Shown here: positions 11,008 to 22,109 of the stretch, piece by piece | How the letters are laid out: each line of letters opens with the position of its first letter | Numbering within the stretch: position 1 is the first letter of the stretch | Source of the DNA: Hysterium pulicare CBS 123377 | Taxonomy: Eukaryota > Ascomycota > Dothideomycetes > Hysteriales > Hysteriaceae | NCBI GenBank assembly: GCA_000467715.1 | Contig: AJFK01000612.1 | Coordinates: forward strand, 1-64,000 | Direction: 5' to 3' | Length of the DNA stretch: 64,000 nt | Notes under the pieces: model-generated | Told to the model about the DNA's origin: nothing | What the model saw: only the letters and a program-made list of their open reading frames with translations | Database searches by the model: none | Made by a program: the position numbers and the translations under genes

Positions 11008-12551
11008 ATGGTTCCGCAACCGCCAAAAGTGCTGCAGGAGCTCCATCGCGATGACTCCAGCAAATTAGACGTATGCTCCGCTTTATATTCATACTTCCGA
11101 CGTTGATTCAGCCATCTCTCAATCCCTTCCACTAACACACCCTACCAGATCATAATCGTAGGAGCTGGTCTCGGAGGTCTCGGCGCCGCAATCTCCCTCG
11201 CCCTCGCCGGCCACAAAATCCACATTCTTGAAGGCGCTTCACAAATTTCAGAAGTCGGCGCCGGCATCCAATGTCTACCAAACTCCTCTCGCGTGCTCAT
11301 ATCCTGGGGCATGGAAGAAATGCTCGCACCGTATGCCACCCGTCCCAAACAATGCAATATGATTGGATGGAAGGGGGATGCCATATCTACCATGAATTTC
11401 CATGAATATCAGAAAGAGTGCGGAACACCCTTTTGGGATTTCCATAGGGCAAATCTTCATATGTGTCTTCTGGAGAGAGCGAAGCAGTTAGGGGCGACGG
11501 TTGAGGTGAATGCCAGGGTCGTGGATGTGGTTGTTAGTTCTGATGGGAGGACATCGGATGCTGTGTTGAGTAATGGGAGTAAGCGGACAGCGGATCTAAT
11601 TGTGGGCGCGGATGGTATTCATTCGAGATGTAGGGAGATTTTATTAGGAAAAGAAGACCCGCCCATCCTGACAGGAGATCTGGCGTACAGACTACTCCTG
11701 AAAACGGAGGAAATGATGAAGGACCCCGAATTGCGAGGCTTTGTAGAAGATCCTCAGGTCAACTACTGGATGGGGCCAGACGCTCATGCTGGTATGCGCC
11801 CGTTACTCAAACCTGGTATTCAGGTAAACTAACTAAATTAACAGTAAACTACGTCCTCCGCGGCGGCGAACTCTTCAATATGGTCCTACTCGTCCCCGAC
11901 GACATGCCCGCCGGCGCCACCACCCTCACCGGCAACGTCTCAGAAATGCGCGCCCTCTACAAAGACTGGGACCCCCGCATCCCCAAGCTCCTCAACCTCT
12001 GCGAATCCGTCTACAAATGGCGATTATGCATCCGACCCGGCCTCGACCCCTCCTGGTCTCACTCTTCGGCCACCTTCACCATGCTCGGCGACGCCGCTCA
12101 TGCGACACTCCCTTACCTCGCCTCTGGCGCTGGCATGAGTCTGGAGGACGGTCATGTGTTGGGACTGTGTCTAGCTAGGCTTACATCGAAAGAGCCCGCG
12201 CAGAAAAAATTGGCGCTCGATGTATATGAGCAATGTCGACGGTTACGTACAGAACGTGTGGTTCAGCGGGGAAATGTGCAGCAGGATCTCTATCATCTGC
12301 ACGACGGGGCCGAGCAGCGGGAACGGGATAGGTTATTTCGAGAATTTGGGAAGGTTGAAGGTAAGGCGAATGAAGCGGAGTTGAAGGCGAGGGGTTTGGT
12401 TGATGGGACGGATCCCTTACCTTGGAGGTGGGGTGGAGTGGGGAAGTGGTTGCTTACCTATGACTGTGAGAAGGATGTTGAAGAGCGGTGGCCGAAGAAA
12501 GGGTGGAGTGAAGGGAGTACGCAGGCGGTTAGGGAAAGGGCAGTTTTATAA
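11008..12551 (+). CDS. FAD-dependent salicylate/6-hydroxynicotinate hydroxylase-like monooxygenase (HxnX-like)
   Basis: Three exons begin at the ATG at 11008. The first intron sits right before the dinucleotide-binding strand IIIVGAGLGGLGAAISLALAG, and a second, short intron joins GPDAHA to VNYVLRGGELFNMV. Further family signatures are EVGAGIQCLPNSSRVL, LIVGADGIHSRCR (DG motif) and TMLGDAAHATLPYLASGAGMS (GD motif). Length is about 470 aa, normal for class A flavin monooxygenases. Relatives decarboxylate and hydroxylate salicylate, or convert 6-hydroxynicotinate to 2,5-dihydroxypyridine (NicC, HxnX). In this cluster the nicotinate reading is favoured, but sequence alone does not separate it from salicylate hydroxylase. 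The third exon begins with a notably GC-rich stretch (11870-12060). Confidence 0.85.
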
Positions 12552-13391
12552 GGTATGTTTGGAAAGGTCTTTGCATTCGTGAGCGTGGCAGGCAAGGAGT
12601 GTTGCATTTGGTTGGATACATGCCGAATTTGACATGCGAACTTGAATACCAGCCTTCGTATAGACCTTCTTTACATGCCCATGTGCCATCATCGAATAGA
12701 CTAGGACCCGTTCTAGATGTTCCATAGTATGAATGAGTAGAGTTGAGATCAGGAGAAATATGACTTGATTAGGAAGGAAAGTACAAAAGTATTGGTTCCA
12801 CACCACACAGCACCGCACCAACACCACAACATCTCTACTGCACACCAGTACCGCACTCTTACCCAACGCCGAAGATTATCTAACCGGGAAGTTAAATAGC
12901 AAAAGTGTCGAATCTAGGCCTTGGGGTCAATTACCCCATAATAACTCACGACTACCACCGTGAAGAAAATATATCCGTAATCGGGTAATATATAGGAAAA
13001 GTGTTGGTTTCGGTACTGGTCAAGCGAAAGACCACTACCGCAACCATCAACACCATCAACACCACAGCATTATTGGATCTACATCCTAAGCGCCGGAACT
13101 CAGCTGTTATAAAACTCTCTGGATGATCTTCAGATGCAGACGTTCCTATCCCTAGATATATATTGTTATTAGCATTGAAAGGGAGCTGGGTGAAGTTATA
13201 GCCGAATTAGGAAGGATATGATGAAAGTGTTGATGCCCCCATTTTCAGTAGAGTGTTGGTAATTGGTTGGTATCATGTTAGCAACATGTTAGGAAGACGT
13301 TTGTAAGACGTTGGAATCTGTCAAGAGGATTTAGGTAAGAAGCGGCAGTTTGCTAAGATAATGATATTAATATTTGAATAATACGCTCCAA
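12552..13391. other. Convergent intergenic region with short repeats
   Basis: About 840 nt between the 3' ends of two convergent genes. It has CAACAC-rich tracts (around 12800-12830 and 13046-13075) and close direct repeats of CATGTTAG and AAGACGTT between about 13270 and 13310. A near-perfect 10-bp inverted repeat (GGTACTGGTC / GACCACTACC) lies around 13011-13040. No coding region is supported. Confidence 0.4.
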
Positions 13392-16300
13392 TTACGCAAG
13401 CTCAAAAACTTGCACTTCCGCTCTCGTAGGTCTAGTACTCGGAGTCTCGTTTTGAGGTAGAGGAGGCCCTCCGCTCGTATCTCCAGACATGATATACTGG
13501 TACATATAAAGCGCGCTCCGACAACCCTTGCACTGCAGATCCGTGGTCGATTTCCCAGATGCACTGCACTCATCACAAACAACGATTGCATCTTCAGGAT
13601 CTGGAATAGGAGGAAGGTCGGGCGGAAGAGGAGCTTCTCGCCTCGGCGGAGAAGGAGAACGCGGCGTCGGTACTGAGGGTATTGTATTGGATGTAGTATT
13701 GAGGGTTGGCGGGACGGGTGGAGGTGGTCTGGTAGGTGATTGAGGAATTCTAGGAGAGCGAGGCGGTGAACTTTCTTGGTTATTTGGTGACCGAACACCG
13801 AATGATGGTAAAGGCGAAACGTATTGATACGAGTAAGAGGGTGACGAGATGGCTTGAGATGGCAACGGCGATACAAATCTGTTTGATGGTGATGCAGACG
13901 TAGGTACGGGTGGAACCGGAGGGACTACAGGCTTCCATTGGGGGCTTGACCCAGAACGTGGGTCCAAGGTGAATCGACTGGCGTGGGATTCCCGACCTGG
14001 CGGCTGTGGTTCATCATACAAATCATCGGTGTCAGAACGCGATGGCGGCATTGAGATCGGATCAGGGTTGTCGTCTTCAGACTGAGGAGTAGAATCCTGC
14101 TTGGGGGTACTATATGGTGTTGGATGCTTTGCTGGCGGTGACCTCTGGAAAGCAGGTAATTCTTGCCTTTCCTGGGGAGCAGAATACGCAGAATATGCCG
14201 CAAGGCGGGGAGATAGAGCTTGTGGAGGAGTTTCTTGGTCATCTGCTTTTTCAGCGGGGGAGTCTTGCATCTGTGATGGTGTAGCAAAGGGCCGTTGAGC
14301 CATAGCAGGGGAAACTTGAGACTCTTGCTCGCGGACTTCCGCGTCATGAAGTAACATTAGCACAGATTGCTTTCGGAATTCGTCAATGCTAGCATTCTGC
14401 GCAAACCCAATCCTTGAAGCAGTAAGATTAAAGCCAAAGCTACCGGGAGTGTCCAGCCCAGAGATCGATGCTCCAGAGGCTAGTAGGTATTGAACGATCT
14501 CGGGATGACCAAAATAAGCCGCGTATCTGAGTGGTTGCCAATTTGATTCATCTCTTTGGCGCACAGAAGCACCCCGGGCGACCAGCTCTTGAACGACGGA
14601 CAGATGGCCATTTTTAGCGGCAATACAGAGTGGAGAATCCTCGTGCGATGGCCCTTTCGCATATCTCGTCCGCATTGCTGCACCGGCACTAAGTAGCAAC
14701 CGAACGACTTCAATATTGCCCTCCGCACTCGCTATGCAAAGGGGTCGGTCTCCGATCCCGTCTCTTGATTCAATTTGTGCGCCTCTTCGCAGAAGTAGGT
14801 CAACGATAGAAGAAGTCCCTTGCAATGTGGCATAGTGTATAGCTCTCTTCCCAAGCCGACTCTCTGCTTCAACCATCGCACCGTGCCCCAATAGAAGCTG
14901 CAGTATGTCTGAATTTGTTCCCATGGCTGCATAGTGAAGGGGCCGCATAGAATTCTGGCACTGTGCTTCCACTGAAGCTCCTCTACGTAAAAGGACTTCG
15001 GCTGTGGCAAAGCTATCAGCCATCACTGCTAGATGCAACGGCGTTCTCCCATCACTTGTTCGAGGATCAACAGGGACTTTCTTTTCCAGAAGCAAGTCTA
15101 CAACATCGGAATGTCCATTGTAGCTAGCCCAGTGCAAGGGTGTCATTCCACCGTCGCCTTTATGCTTGAGAGACGCCTTTCTTTGTAGGAGCAGTCTAAC
15201 AACATCCGTAGCTCCAGAATGGCATGCAGTGGTCAACGGAGACATAGACTCCTTTCCTAAGGCCTCAATGTCTGCCTTCCTAGTAAGAAGAATATCGACG
15301 ATTCGATCATGACCCCCTTCTGCTGCATGATGAATAGCTGCCATGAAATTGCCATCCTTAGCTTCGATATCTGCTCTGTGATTGATGAGGAGATTCACCA
15401 CATCCTCATCCCCAACTCTCGCCGCTGAATGAAGGGCGGTCAGATTCTTCGCATCCCTGGCATTGACTTTTGCACGTCTCCGGAGAAGAAGCTCGACAAC
15501 TTCCACATGACCGTTATCAGCAGCGAGGCGCAATGGAGTTTTCTTTTCAGGACCAAAGGCATCGACATCTGCTTGCTCTTGAAGCAAGTTTTCCACCACC
15601 CTGTAATGACCTCTTGTTGCAGCTAGATGTAGCGGGGACATAGACAGGGAATCCCTCGTATTTGGATTGGCTCCGTGTTGCAGCAGGATTGAAACGACAT
15701 CATCGTTCCCACAGTGGCTGGCGACGGCGAGCGCGGTCCTTTTCGTCCGTTCATGCTTCGCCTCAATATTTACTCGTTGGTCAAGCAATTCTTCGATTTC
15801 GATACCAGACCCCATTTGAGCAGCTTGGACGAGAGCTGGAGCGTTACGACCGTCTTGTGAAGTGAGGTCAATACTCCTATGGATATCGGTATCGGAATGG
15901 CGCCTTCCTCTGCGCCGTCCAGAGTTATTACCAAACGAGTCTTGTGACAGAACTGGAGAAAGATTGGCAGAGCTCCGACTAATGAATGAAGTCAAGAACG
16001 ATCTCTTCTTCTCAACCCCTTTCGTCCTGAGTGGTATGTTCAAACCTGGAAGATACGAATCTGATGCGGAAGTGATGTGCACATGCGGCCTCGTCTGCTG
16101 TCGAGGGGTGTCTGCTGGATCAGATGCTACAGACCGCTCATATGGTCGTGGTCTCTCCCATTTACGAGTAGTTCGAACGTCAATAGGAGAAAGACGATCA
16201 GAACCCTCAGAACCATCAACGAAGCCCGAATCGTCGTCTCGACTAGGTAGCCTATTGAAGCCATTTGGGCTGATAGGACTTCTGTCGCCACTCTGATCTC

Positions 16301-17061
16301 CAGTTCTATAGATTCTGTTTTCGGCGCTTCTGGATCGCTGATGCGCCATTGCTTGACGATAAACCCTGGTATTTATAAGACCGTTGTCCATTTCAAATTC
16401 AGTGCTTCCGATTGTAGAGTTTGTGTGGCTAAGGATAGATGGTGGCCGGCTTTCAGAGGCTCGAGAAGAAGTTGCGCGTAGGGTAGATGTATCATCTGCG
16501 ACCTTTTGCACAATTTGGCGACTTCTAGGTTCTCGAAGTAGAGCTGTCTGTTCTGCAGCTGTTCGACTACGGAAGACTTGTTAGCAGAGCTATATGGTGC
16601 GCGCGGTCCAAGAAACAAACATACCACTGGACAGCTTGAAGCAAGAGTTGGAGCGCTTGAACTTGAGAGTCCAATCGTCCTTGATGGTCCTTCATACTGG
16701 TCTCATTCCAAACATAGCGCATCTTCATCGTACGATGCTGACCTGCCAATGAGACTTTGACTAAATCCGCGACTTCTTCTGCCATTGCTTCTAGAGCCTC
16801 TTTGCACCCTTCAAAGGAAATATCGAACGCATCAACCAGATCACGCTCGCGGAGTGAGCCCTGAAGGTTGAGGTCAGTCCAATCTTGGATCTGGATGAGC
16901 GCTGCTTTGATCGCCGTCAACTGCCGTATAAGCTGCCGAATAGACATTTCTGCATCCGCATATTTCTCGCGCAAGTCGCAAAGGTTCTTCACGGTCTTCG
17001 TTATAGTTCCGATGATGCCACCGGCAGCGGCAACCCCACCTACGATTGAGAGAGGATCCAT
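13392..17061 (-). CDS. Ankyrin-repeat protein with HeLo/PigL_N-like N terminus and C-terminal zinc-ribbon-like motif
   Basis: Exon 1 runs 17061-16625, a 58-nt intron follows (16624-16567) and exon 2 runs 16566-13392, giving 1203 aa. The N terminus (MDPLSIVGGVAAAGGIIG, then a helical region with coiled-coil tendency) resembles the N-terminal domain of fungal STAND/NLR proteins. A Ser/Arg-rich linker follows. About 14 ankyrin repeats come next (roughly residues 380-860; SPLHLAATRG, TPLHWASYNG and TPLHLAVMAD are clear copies). A long Pro/Ser-rich segment leads to a CDEC...CKGC pair (4 Cys, 17-19 residues apart) close to the end. No NACHT or NB-ARC domain is present between the N-terminal domain and the repeats. 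The family often takes part in incompatibility or immune-like signalling; the role of this protein is unknown. Confidence 0.85.
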
Positions 17062-17913
17062 AGTAGGTAGATCTCCCTTTTACGTCGAACGGTCGCTGTA
17101 CAGGACGGATGTCTGGAGAGATTGCGGGAAGGCACATGTAATTCATGGAAAGGTGTTACAGACGAAGAAGGACTGCGAACAGAAGTTGGAGACATCGGAG
17201 CGAGAATGCCTGGTGCTTTTTCCGGGCTCACGGGACCCTCCACAGACCTCTAGGCCAGGCATGTTGATCCTGGAGGCTGAAGTTGCTGCGGCTTCCTGCA
17301 AGGCTGAGAATTCGAGTCTCCGATTGGCCGATAGCGGCCCCCATGTTGCATTTACCTTGAATAGATTGGTCGAGCCGGAGATTGTGGCTGCATGAACTCG
17401 TTTGTGAGATGCAATGGGGAAAATTCCATGGACAATCTTGGAAGCTGTGGCGCATTGCGTGAGCATCGCCGAGAGGCTAGATGTTCGCAGGCGGCTCCAG
17501 CTGAGATTATTACAACTCCTTTGCCAGTTTGCGTCGGTGAAATTTGGACAAAACATTCAGTTCTCCCCTTTAGTTCTTCCCCTACATGAACATGCTTTGT
17601 GATGCGTCAGATATGTTAGAAGTCGGGCTTTCCGATTGTTGACGAGGTTGGTCGTTGAAGTCAGTGTTGAAGGCAGTTGGTCCGTGCAAATATTCTATGT
17701 GTACAACTTGATCACGTGCAATTCATGATTCAGGGGCCAGGACTTCTCTGATGCATTCACTGCTTAACAATCTCAACATGTACGTATTGCAAGACAACCA
17801 CAAAAGTACAAGCTCTCATTGTGTCAAATTCCTAGTCTAATTACTAAAATGTGACATGAATCAAATCACTCCTTTATCTAAACCCAGCTACCCACAAATC
17901 CGCATGGGAATCT
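17062..17913. promoter_or_regulatory. Upstream region of the ankyrin gene
   Basis: About 850 nt between the ankyrin gene start and the 3' end of the next minus-strand gene. ORFs appear on both strands (for example 16868-17395 and 17143-17556), but they are mutually antisense and lack recognisable features. I treat the stretch as promoter and 3' flank. Confidence 0.35.
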
Positions 17914-18419
17914 CTACAAGTCAATCTCATTGGCAGGCCTCGCAATGTTAGCTCGCCAATGGTGCGTATTGACGGGATCCTTCTCATAGATATTGATCTC
18001 AAAGAACTTGTTGTGCACTGAGCATTTGAAGTTTTTGAACCTGTTCTTTCCATTATTTCTGTCATCCAGGACGTGGGATGATCAATTAGTCGTAAAGAAA
18101 CTTACGTATTCAGCTTCTGAAAGTTTGCATCAATCAACGCTCTCTCGGAAACCTCGATAAACTTCTCCTCTCCGTCTGTAGCAGCTGAAGCAATGAAGTA
18201 TCGTTTGCTTTCAAGAGGGCCGAAGTTCACCTGCTTAACGACTTGAACAACGTACGTCGAGTTCGTTTCGAACATCTGTTTGACATCGTCGGTAAGATTC
18301 TCCATGTTGCTTGCCTTCGGAAATCCCGCCCAAGCCAGGAAGCGTTGGAACTTGGGTTCATGAGAGAGAACTCGAGGCCTGTACGCCTGGATTTCTCCGC
18401 AGCAGAAGATGGAAGGCAT
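17914..18419 (-). CDS. Small hypothetical protein (about 150 aa)
   Basis: Start is the ATG at 18419 (MPSIFCCGEIQAYRPR). Exon 1 ends at ...FQKLNT with a GTAAGT donor. A short intron ending GATGACAG leads in frame to NNGKNRFKNFKCSVHNKFFEI and a stop at 17914-17916 after ARPANEIDL. The splice site, the preserved frame and a CTAAT branch point make a real gene likely. The protein is mixed alpha/beta with no TM helix or signal peptide, and two adjacent Cys near the start. I do not recognise the family. Confidence 0.6.
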
Positions 18420-19287
18420 CTTGTGGAGGAAGTAAAGTTTTCGAAGCTTAGCTGTAAATGGAGGCTAACTGTACAAAGGGGGCTCTGAACGATGGCTGTC
18501 AATAGACTTTGGGGACTCGGGAAGAGACTGGATCTATGCCTCGTTAAATACCTGTGGTCTTAGTCGGGTATGAATCAATCCAGACGTACTCTCCACAAGA
18601 ATCATGGTCCAGAACGGCAATGAATGTACTAGGGAGGGAAAGTGTTGCCCGTCTACTACGTAACATGTTGCACAATACGCAGCACGGATTGCACAACCTC
18701 AAAAGTATCCAGTTTCTGGATTACTCCATTTGGCTTCGGTTCTGTGATTTCCATGGGCATTGCTCCTCTGACTGGATTGCATATCATGCTTGTGCAGGTG
18801 GTCAGGAAGCCCGACAGTGCAGAGACTGATACTAACGAATGAGAGGTGGAAATGTAAGTGAAGACTGCGCATAGAGTACGCTCTAGACAACGGACCCCTA
18901 GAAAAGTGCTTCATTCAAAAACCTATCAACTTGAAGATATTCCACAAGATCGTTCATACTGCAGAAATCAATTGCAGATCTTTGAGGCCTACCATCTCAC
19001 ATACGCGAGTCGGGCCGATTCATGCGTCAGCCAACCAACGGCAAGGCTCCCATTCCACCACGAAATATATATATTCCACACCGGTTGCCCAGTTCTTTCT
19101 CTTTCCTCACCGCGGGGTCTTCGGCACCCAACGTGTGCCACTCTTTTAACCCCTTTGCATTCTTCGTTTCTTGTGCCTTTCTTTTCTTCTGAAAGTCTTC
19201 TCTTGAGCCTGGTGCTCCTTCTTTTGCGGGATCATCCAAGTATCAGAGAAGCTCCTTTAACGGAGACCGATCTCTCAGTCTAACCAG
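18420..19287. promoter_or_regulatory. Intergenic region containing the missing 5' end of the zinc-finger gene
   Basis: Divergent gene starts flank this region of about 870 nt. A TATATATAT tract at about 19066-19074 and a following CT-rich stretch look like a plus-strand core promoter. The sequence CTAACCAG immediately before 19288 looks like a branch point plus 3' splice site, so a first coding exon of the downstream gene should lie here. I could not fix its position. Confidence 0.4.
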
Positions 19288-19937
19288 GGAAGATCTGAAG
19301 AACAACATCTAGATTATCATCATCACAGTCAGTTAGAGTTCATCGATCCCTTCCTGCTAGACAAGAGGAATCATAATCCGTATCCTGAGATCCCGCAAGA
19401 GAGTCATCAATATCAAGAGTCCAATCCTCAACGTTCAGAAGCAAGTCAAAGGCACAATGACGACCCAGTTTCCCAACTACCATACCATTCCTTCATTTCA
19501 AGCCCAGACCTCACAACATATCCTCCCGATCAATCGAATAGTTCTGCACCACCCATCCAAAACCCAAGCCCTTCGCTTCACTCCTGTCCGTATTGCTCCC
19601 TTACCTTCGCCAAAGCCCACGAGATAAAGTACGACCTTTTCATCCTCACTTCCCTGATTGTCTGGGATCAACCGTTAACTTCCATAGCCGTCACCTCAAA
19701 TCCCACACCCGTCCCTTCGAATGCACAAGCCCGGGCTGCACTGCAAGTTTCCGGTACAGAAAAGACCTAACCCGACATACCAACTCTAAGCATTCCGCTA
19801 CAACAGCTGAGAGTGTTTTCTTTTGTCCAGTTCTGGACTGCCGATTTGCGGAATCTAAGGGGACGGGGATGCCGAGACGAGACAATTTCGAGAGGCACAT
19901 GAGGACCAAACATCCCGAATTGACGGGAGAAAGGTAG
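19288..19937 (+). CDS. C2H2 zinc-finger protein (5' exon not resolved)
   Basis: The reading frame is open from about 19261, but no in-frame ATG precedes the zinc fingers. A CTAACCAG acceptor before 19288 suggests an upstream exon. The visible part begins with a Gln/His/Ser-rich disordered region. The first finger, CPYCSLTFAKAHEI, is split by a 59-nt intron (19629-19687) and continues as NRHLKSHTRPFEC. A second finger (CTSPGCTASFRYRKDLTRHTNSKH) and a third longer one (CPVLDCRF...DNFERHMRTKH) follow, and the protein ends shortly after. Such proteins are usually nuclear DNA-binding regulators. Target genes are unknown. Confidence 0.72.
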
Positions 19938-20147
19938 TGTAGTGTGGGTGACAAAGAAACGCGGGTTGTAGTGTAGTCAATAGAAAATGAGATGTGTTTG
20001 TGTGATTATGGACCTTCTTTGAGATGATAGTGAACAGTGAAAAAGCTAAGCTTCTTATGGCGGAACCATGGGTATACGATAGCGACTAACCTTTGGGAAA
20101 TGATGATGGAAGATGGGATCTTCAGCTGCTCAGTAGAAGTGTAGTGT

Positions 20148-20462
20148 TCAAAGAGGGATAGAAGGCTTATCGTAAAGATCTGCAAGGGAGGGGGAAGAAA
20201 AGGAACAACCCTGGAGGCTGTGAATCGTGATCTTCATGACTGCCATAGCTAACAGGCACTTTTCCCAGTCAGAGTTCAAGCTTCCTTCGGTTTCATTCAA
20301 AATCTTGTCGCATAGTACGAATCGCGAGAGATCAAGCTTTACGGAGATGGTCTCTTGAAGCTTGAAGCAACGTTCCGTCACCCGCAGCCGGGTTCTTGCA
20401 TCTTTCTGTAGAACGGCGTAGGAAGACTTGTGGGTCAGCCAGGCCTTGACGTAGACCTTCAT
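20148..20462 (-). CDS. Hypothetical 104-aa protein
   Basis: A single open frame begins at an ATG (MKVYVKAWLTHKSSYAVLQ) and ends at 20148. Composition is that of a helical soluble protein with basic and acidic residues evenly mixed. There is no signal peptide, TM helix or known motif. It stands alone between the zinc-finger gene (3' end 19937) and the coiled-coil gene (3' end 20795), and no introns are evident. It could be a chance ORF. Confidence 0.3.
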   Translation of the reverse strand: MKVYVKAWLTHKSSYAVLQKDARTRLRVTERCFKLQETISVKLDLSRFVLCDKILNETEGSLNSDWEKCLLAMAVMKITIHSLQGCSFSSPSLADLYDKPSIPL

Positions 20463-20794
20463 TGAAGCAGAGTCCGAATGGTGAGACTACCGCGGATGAG
20501 AGATGTGCTCAGGAAAGAGAACCTGCCTGAAGGCGGAGAAGGGAGGCGCCAGCAATCATCCAATGAGCAAATATCAGCCTGAAGGGAAACATTAGGATTG
20601 ATGAATGAGGTGCCTTAAGCTAAAGAGATCCCAATGACATTAATGCGCCTATAAGCAAGACCAGACCATATTACACCACAAGCCATGCCATCACTGCTCC
20701 CTTAGGCATTCTTCCATCCTCCGAATCTACCCAACACTCCATAGACGACACCAAAGAAGAATAGCACCCGCCCCATGGGCGCAAATGTAGGGAG

Positions 20795-22109
20795 TCATTT
20801 ACCCGCAACATGCTTCCCCCCGGTTTGCTTCTCGAGCGCCCTGGCCTTCTCCTTCCAAGTGTCGCGCTCCGCTTTGGCTTCATCACGTTGGTGTTCAGAC
20901 TTGGTAACTTCCTTGTCAAGCTCAGACACCTTCGCCTCTTCCGCGCGCAGATTCTTCTCGAACTCGGCAGCTTCTTGTTCGGCGGCAGCCTTAGCATTCT
21001 CGGCCTCCGTCACCTTTGTCTCCAAATCCTTGATGTTCTTCTTCTGAGCCTTGGCCTCATCTTGTTCCTTCTTGAGATCCGCCTGTGCAGTTGCGAGCGC
21101 CTTCTTTGCCGCAGCAGTCTCATCGTTGGCCTTCTTGATGTCCTTTCCGAGATCCTTGATGTCCTTCTCAAAACCCTTGATATCCTTCTCAAGTTTCTTG
21201 ACCTTGTTGTTCGCCTTCTCGAGTTCGCCATCCCTGTTCTTCAGCTTCTGTCTGGCGTTCGCAAGATCAGTGTCCAGGCCCTTGGCCTTGTTTTCTGCCA
21301 CCTTCTTGGCCTCCTTCGCCTTCGCGAGCTCAGCCTCAGCATCCTTCCTGAGCTTAGTTTCGGCTTGAAGCTTCTGGTGCTCCGCTTTCAGATCCTTGTG
21401 ATCCTTCAAGTGTTCATCGTTCGCCTTCTTCCAGAGGTTGTGCTCCTCCAGTAGCTCCTTGCTGGAATGCTTGAGTTTCTCCTCAAGATCCGCCCTGATT
21501 TTCTGGCCCTCGCTGATCTTCATGTCATACTTGCAGATTTCCTCCTGGTGTGCTTTGACGTCGGCATCATGATGAGCCTTCATATCGTTGATCGTAGCTT
21601 CGCGAGCTTTGGCGAGTGTCTCGGACTTCTCGAGGGCACGTTTGAGATCTTCGATTTCCTTCTTGGCTTTGATCTCTTCTGCATGGGATTTGTCGCGTTG
21701 GGACTCGGTGTTGGCGATGACGTCTTGGAGGTCCTGGATCTCATTCTCCAGGGATTTGACCATACCAAATGCAGCCTTCGTAAGTCAATATTGTATCAAT
21801 AAACCAGGGACACTTGTCACTCACCTTCATCTCAGCAGCTGTCATAATAGCAATTCGATCGACGAAGGCATCAGTCCAAGCAATGACCTCGCGGAGGGTA
21901 TCAGGGAAGGGCAGCGGATCGCGGACTCGAGCCACATTGGGATCAACAGTGGGGTATTCGCAGTCGAATGTCTTCGGCACTTTGTTTGAACTCGGTTGAA
22001 ACTCGCAGATAATACGTTCGTCGCGAAGTTCAGTGCCAGTAGACTCGGGAACGAACTTCTCGGCGACGGGCATTTTGCAAAGGATCTCGGGTTGCATGCT
22101 AGGAGCCAT
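20795..22109 (-). CDS. Long coiled-coil protein
   Basis: The start is the ATG at 22109 (MAPSMQPEILCKMPV), directly after a 53-nt 5'UTR intron (22163-22111). An intron of about 50 nt joins TAAEMK to AAFGMVKSLENEIQDLQ. After a non-helical first 110 residues, the rest (about 300 residues) is a continuous Lys/Glu/Ala-rich heptad region (KKLEKDIKGFEKDIKDL and similar) ending GGKHVAGK. It resembles structural coiled-coil scaffolds; I see no motor head, ATPase motif or DNA-binding domain. Such low-complexity coils produce misleading database matches to SMC or myosin proteins. The function is unknown. Confidence 0.75.

Noticed and set aside
16868-17395. Plus-strand ORF of 175 aa opposite the ankyrin gene start
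   Set aside because: It is antisense to exon 1 and its composition follows the reverse strand of a coding region.
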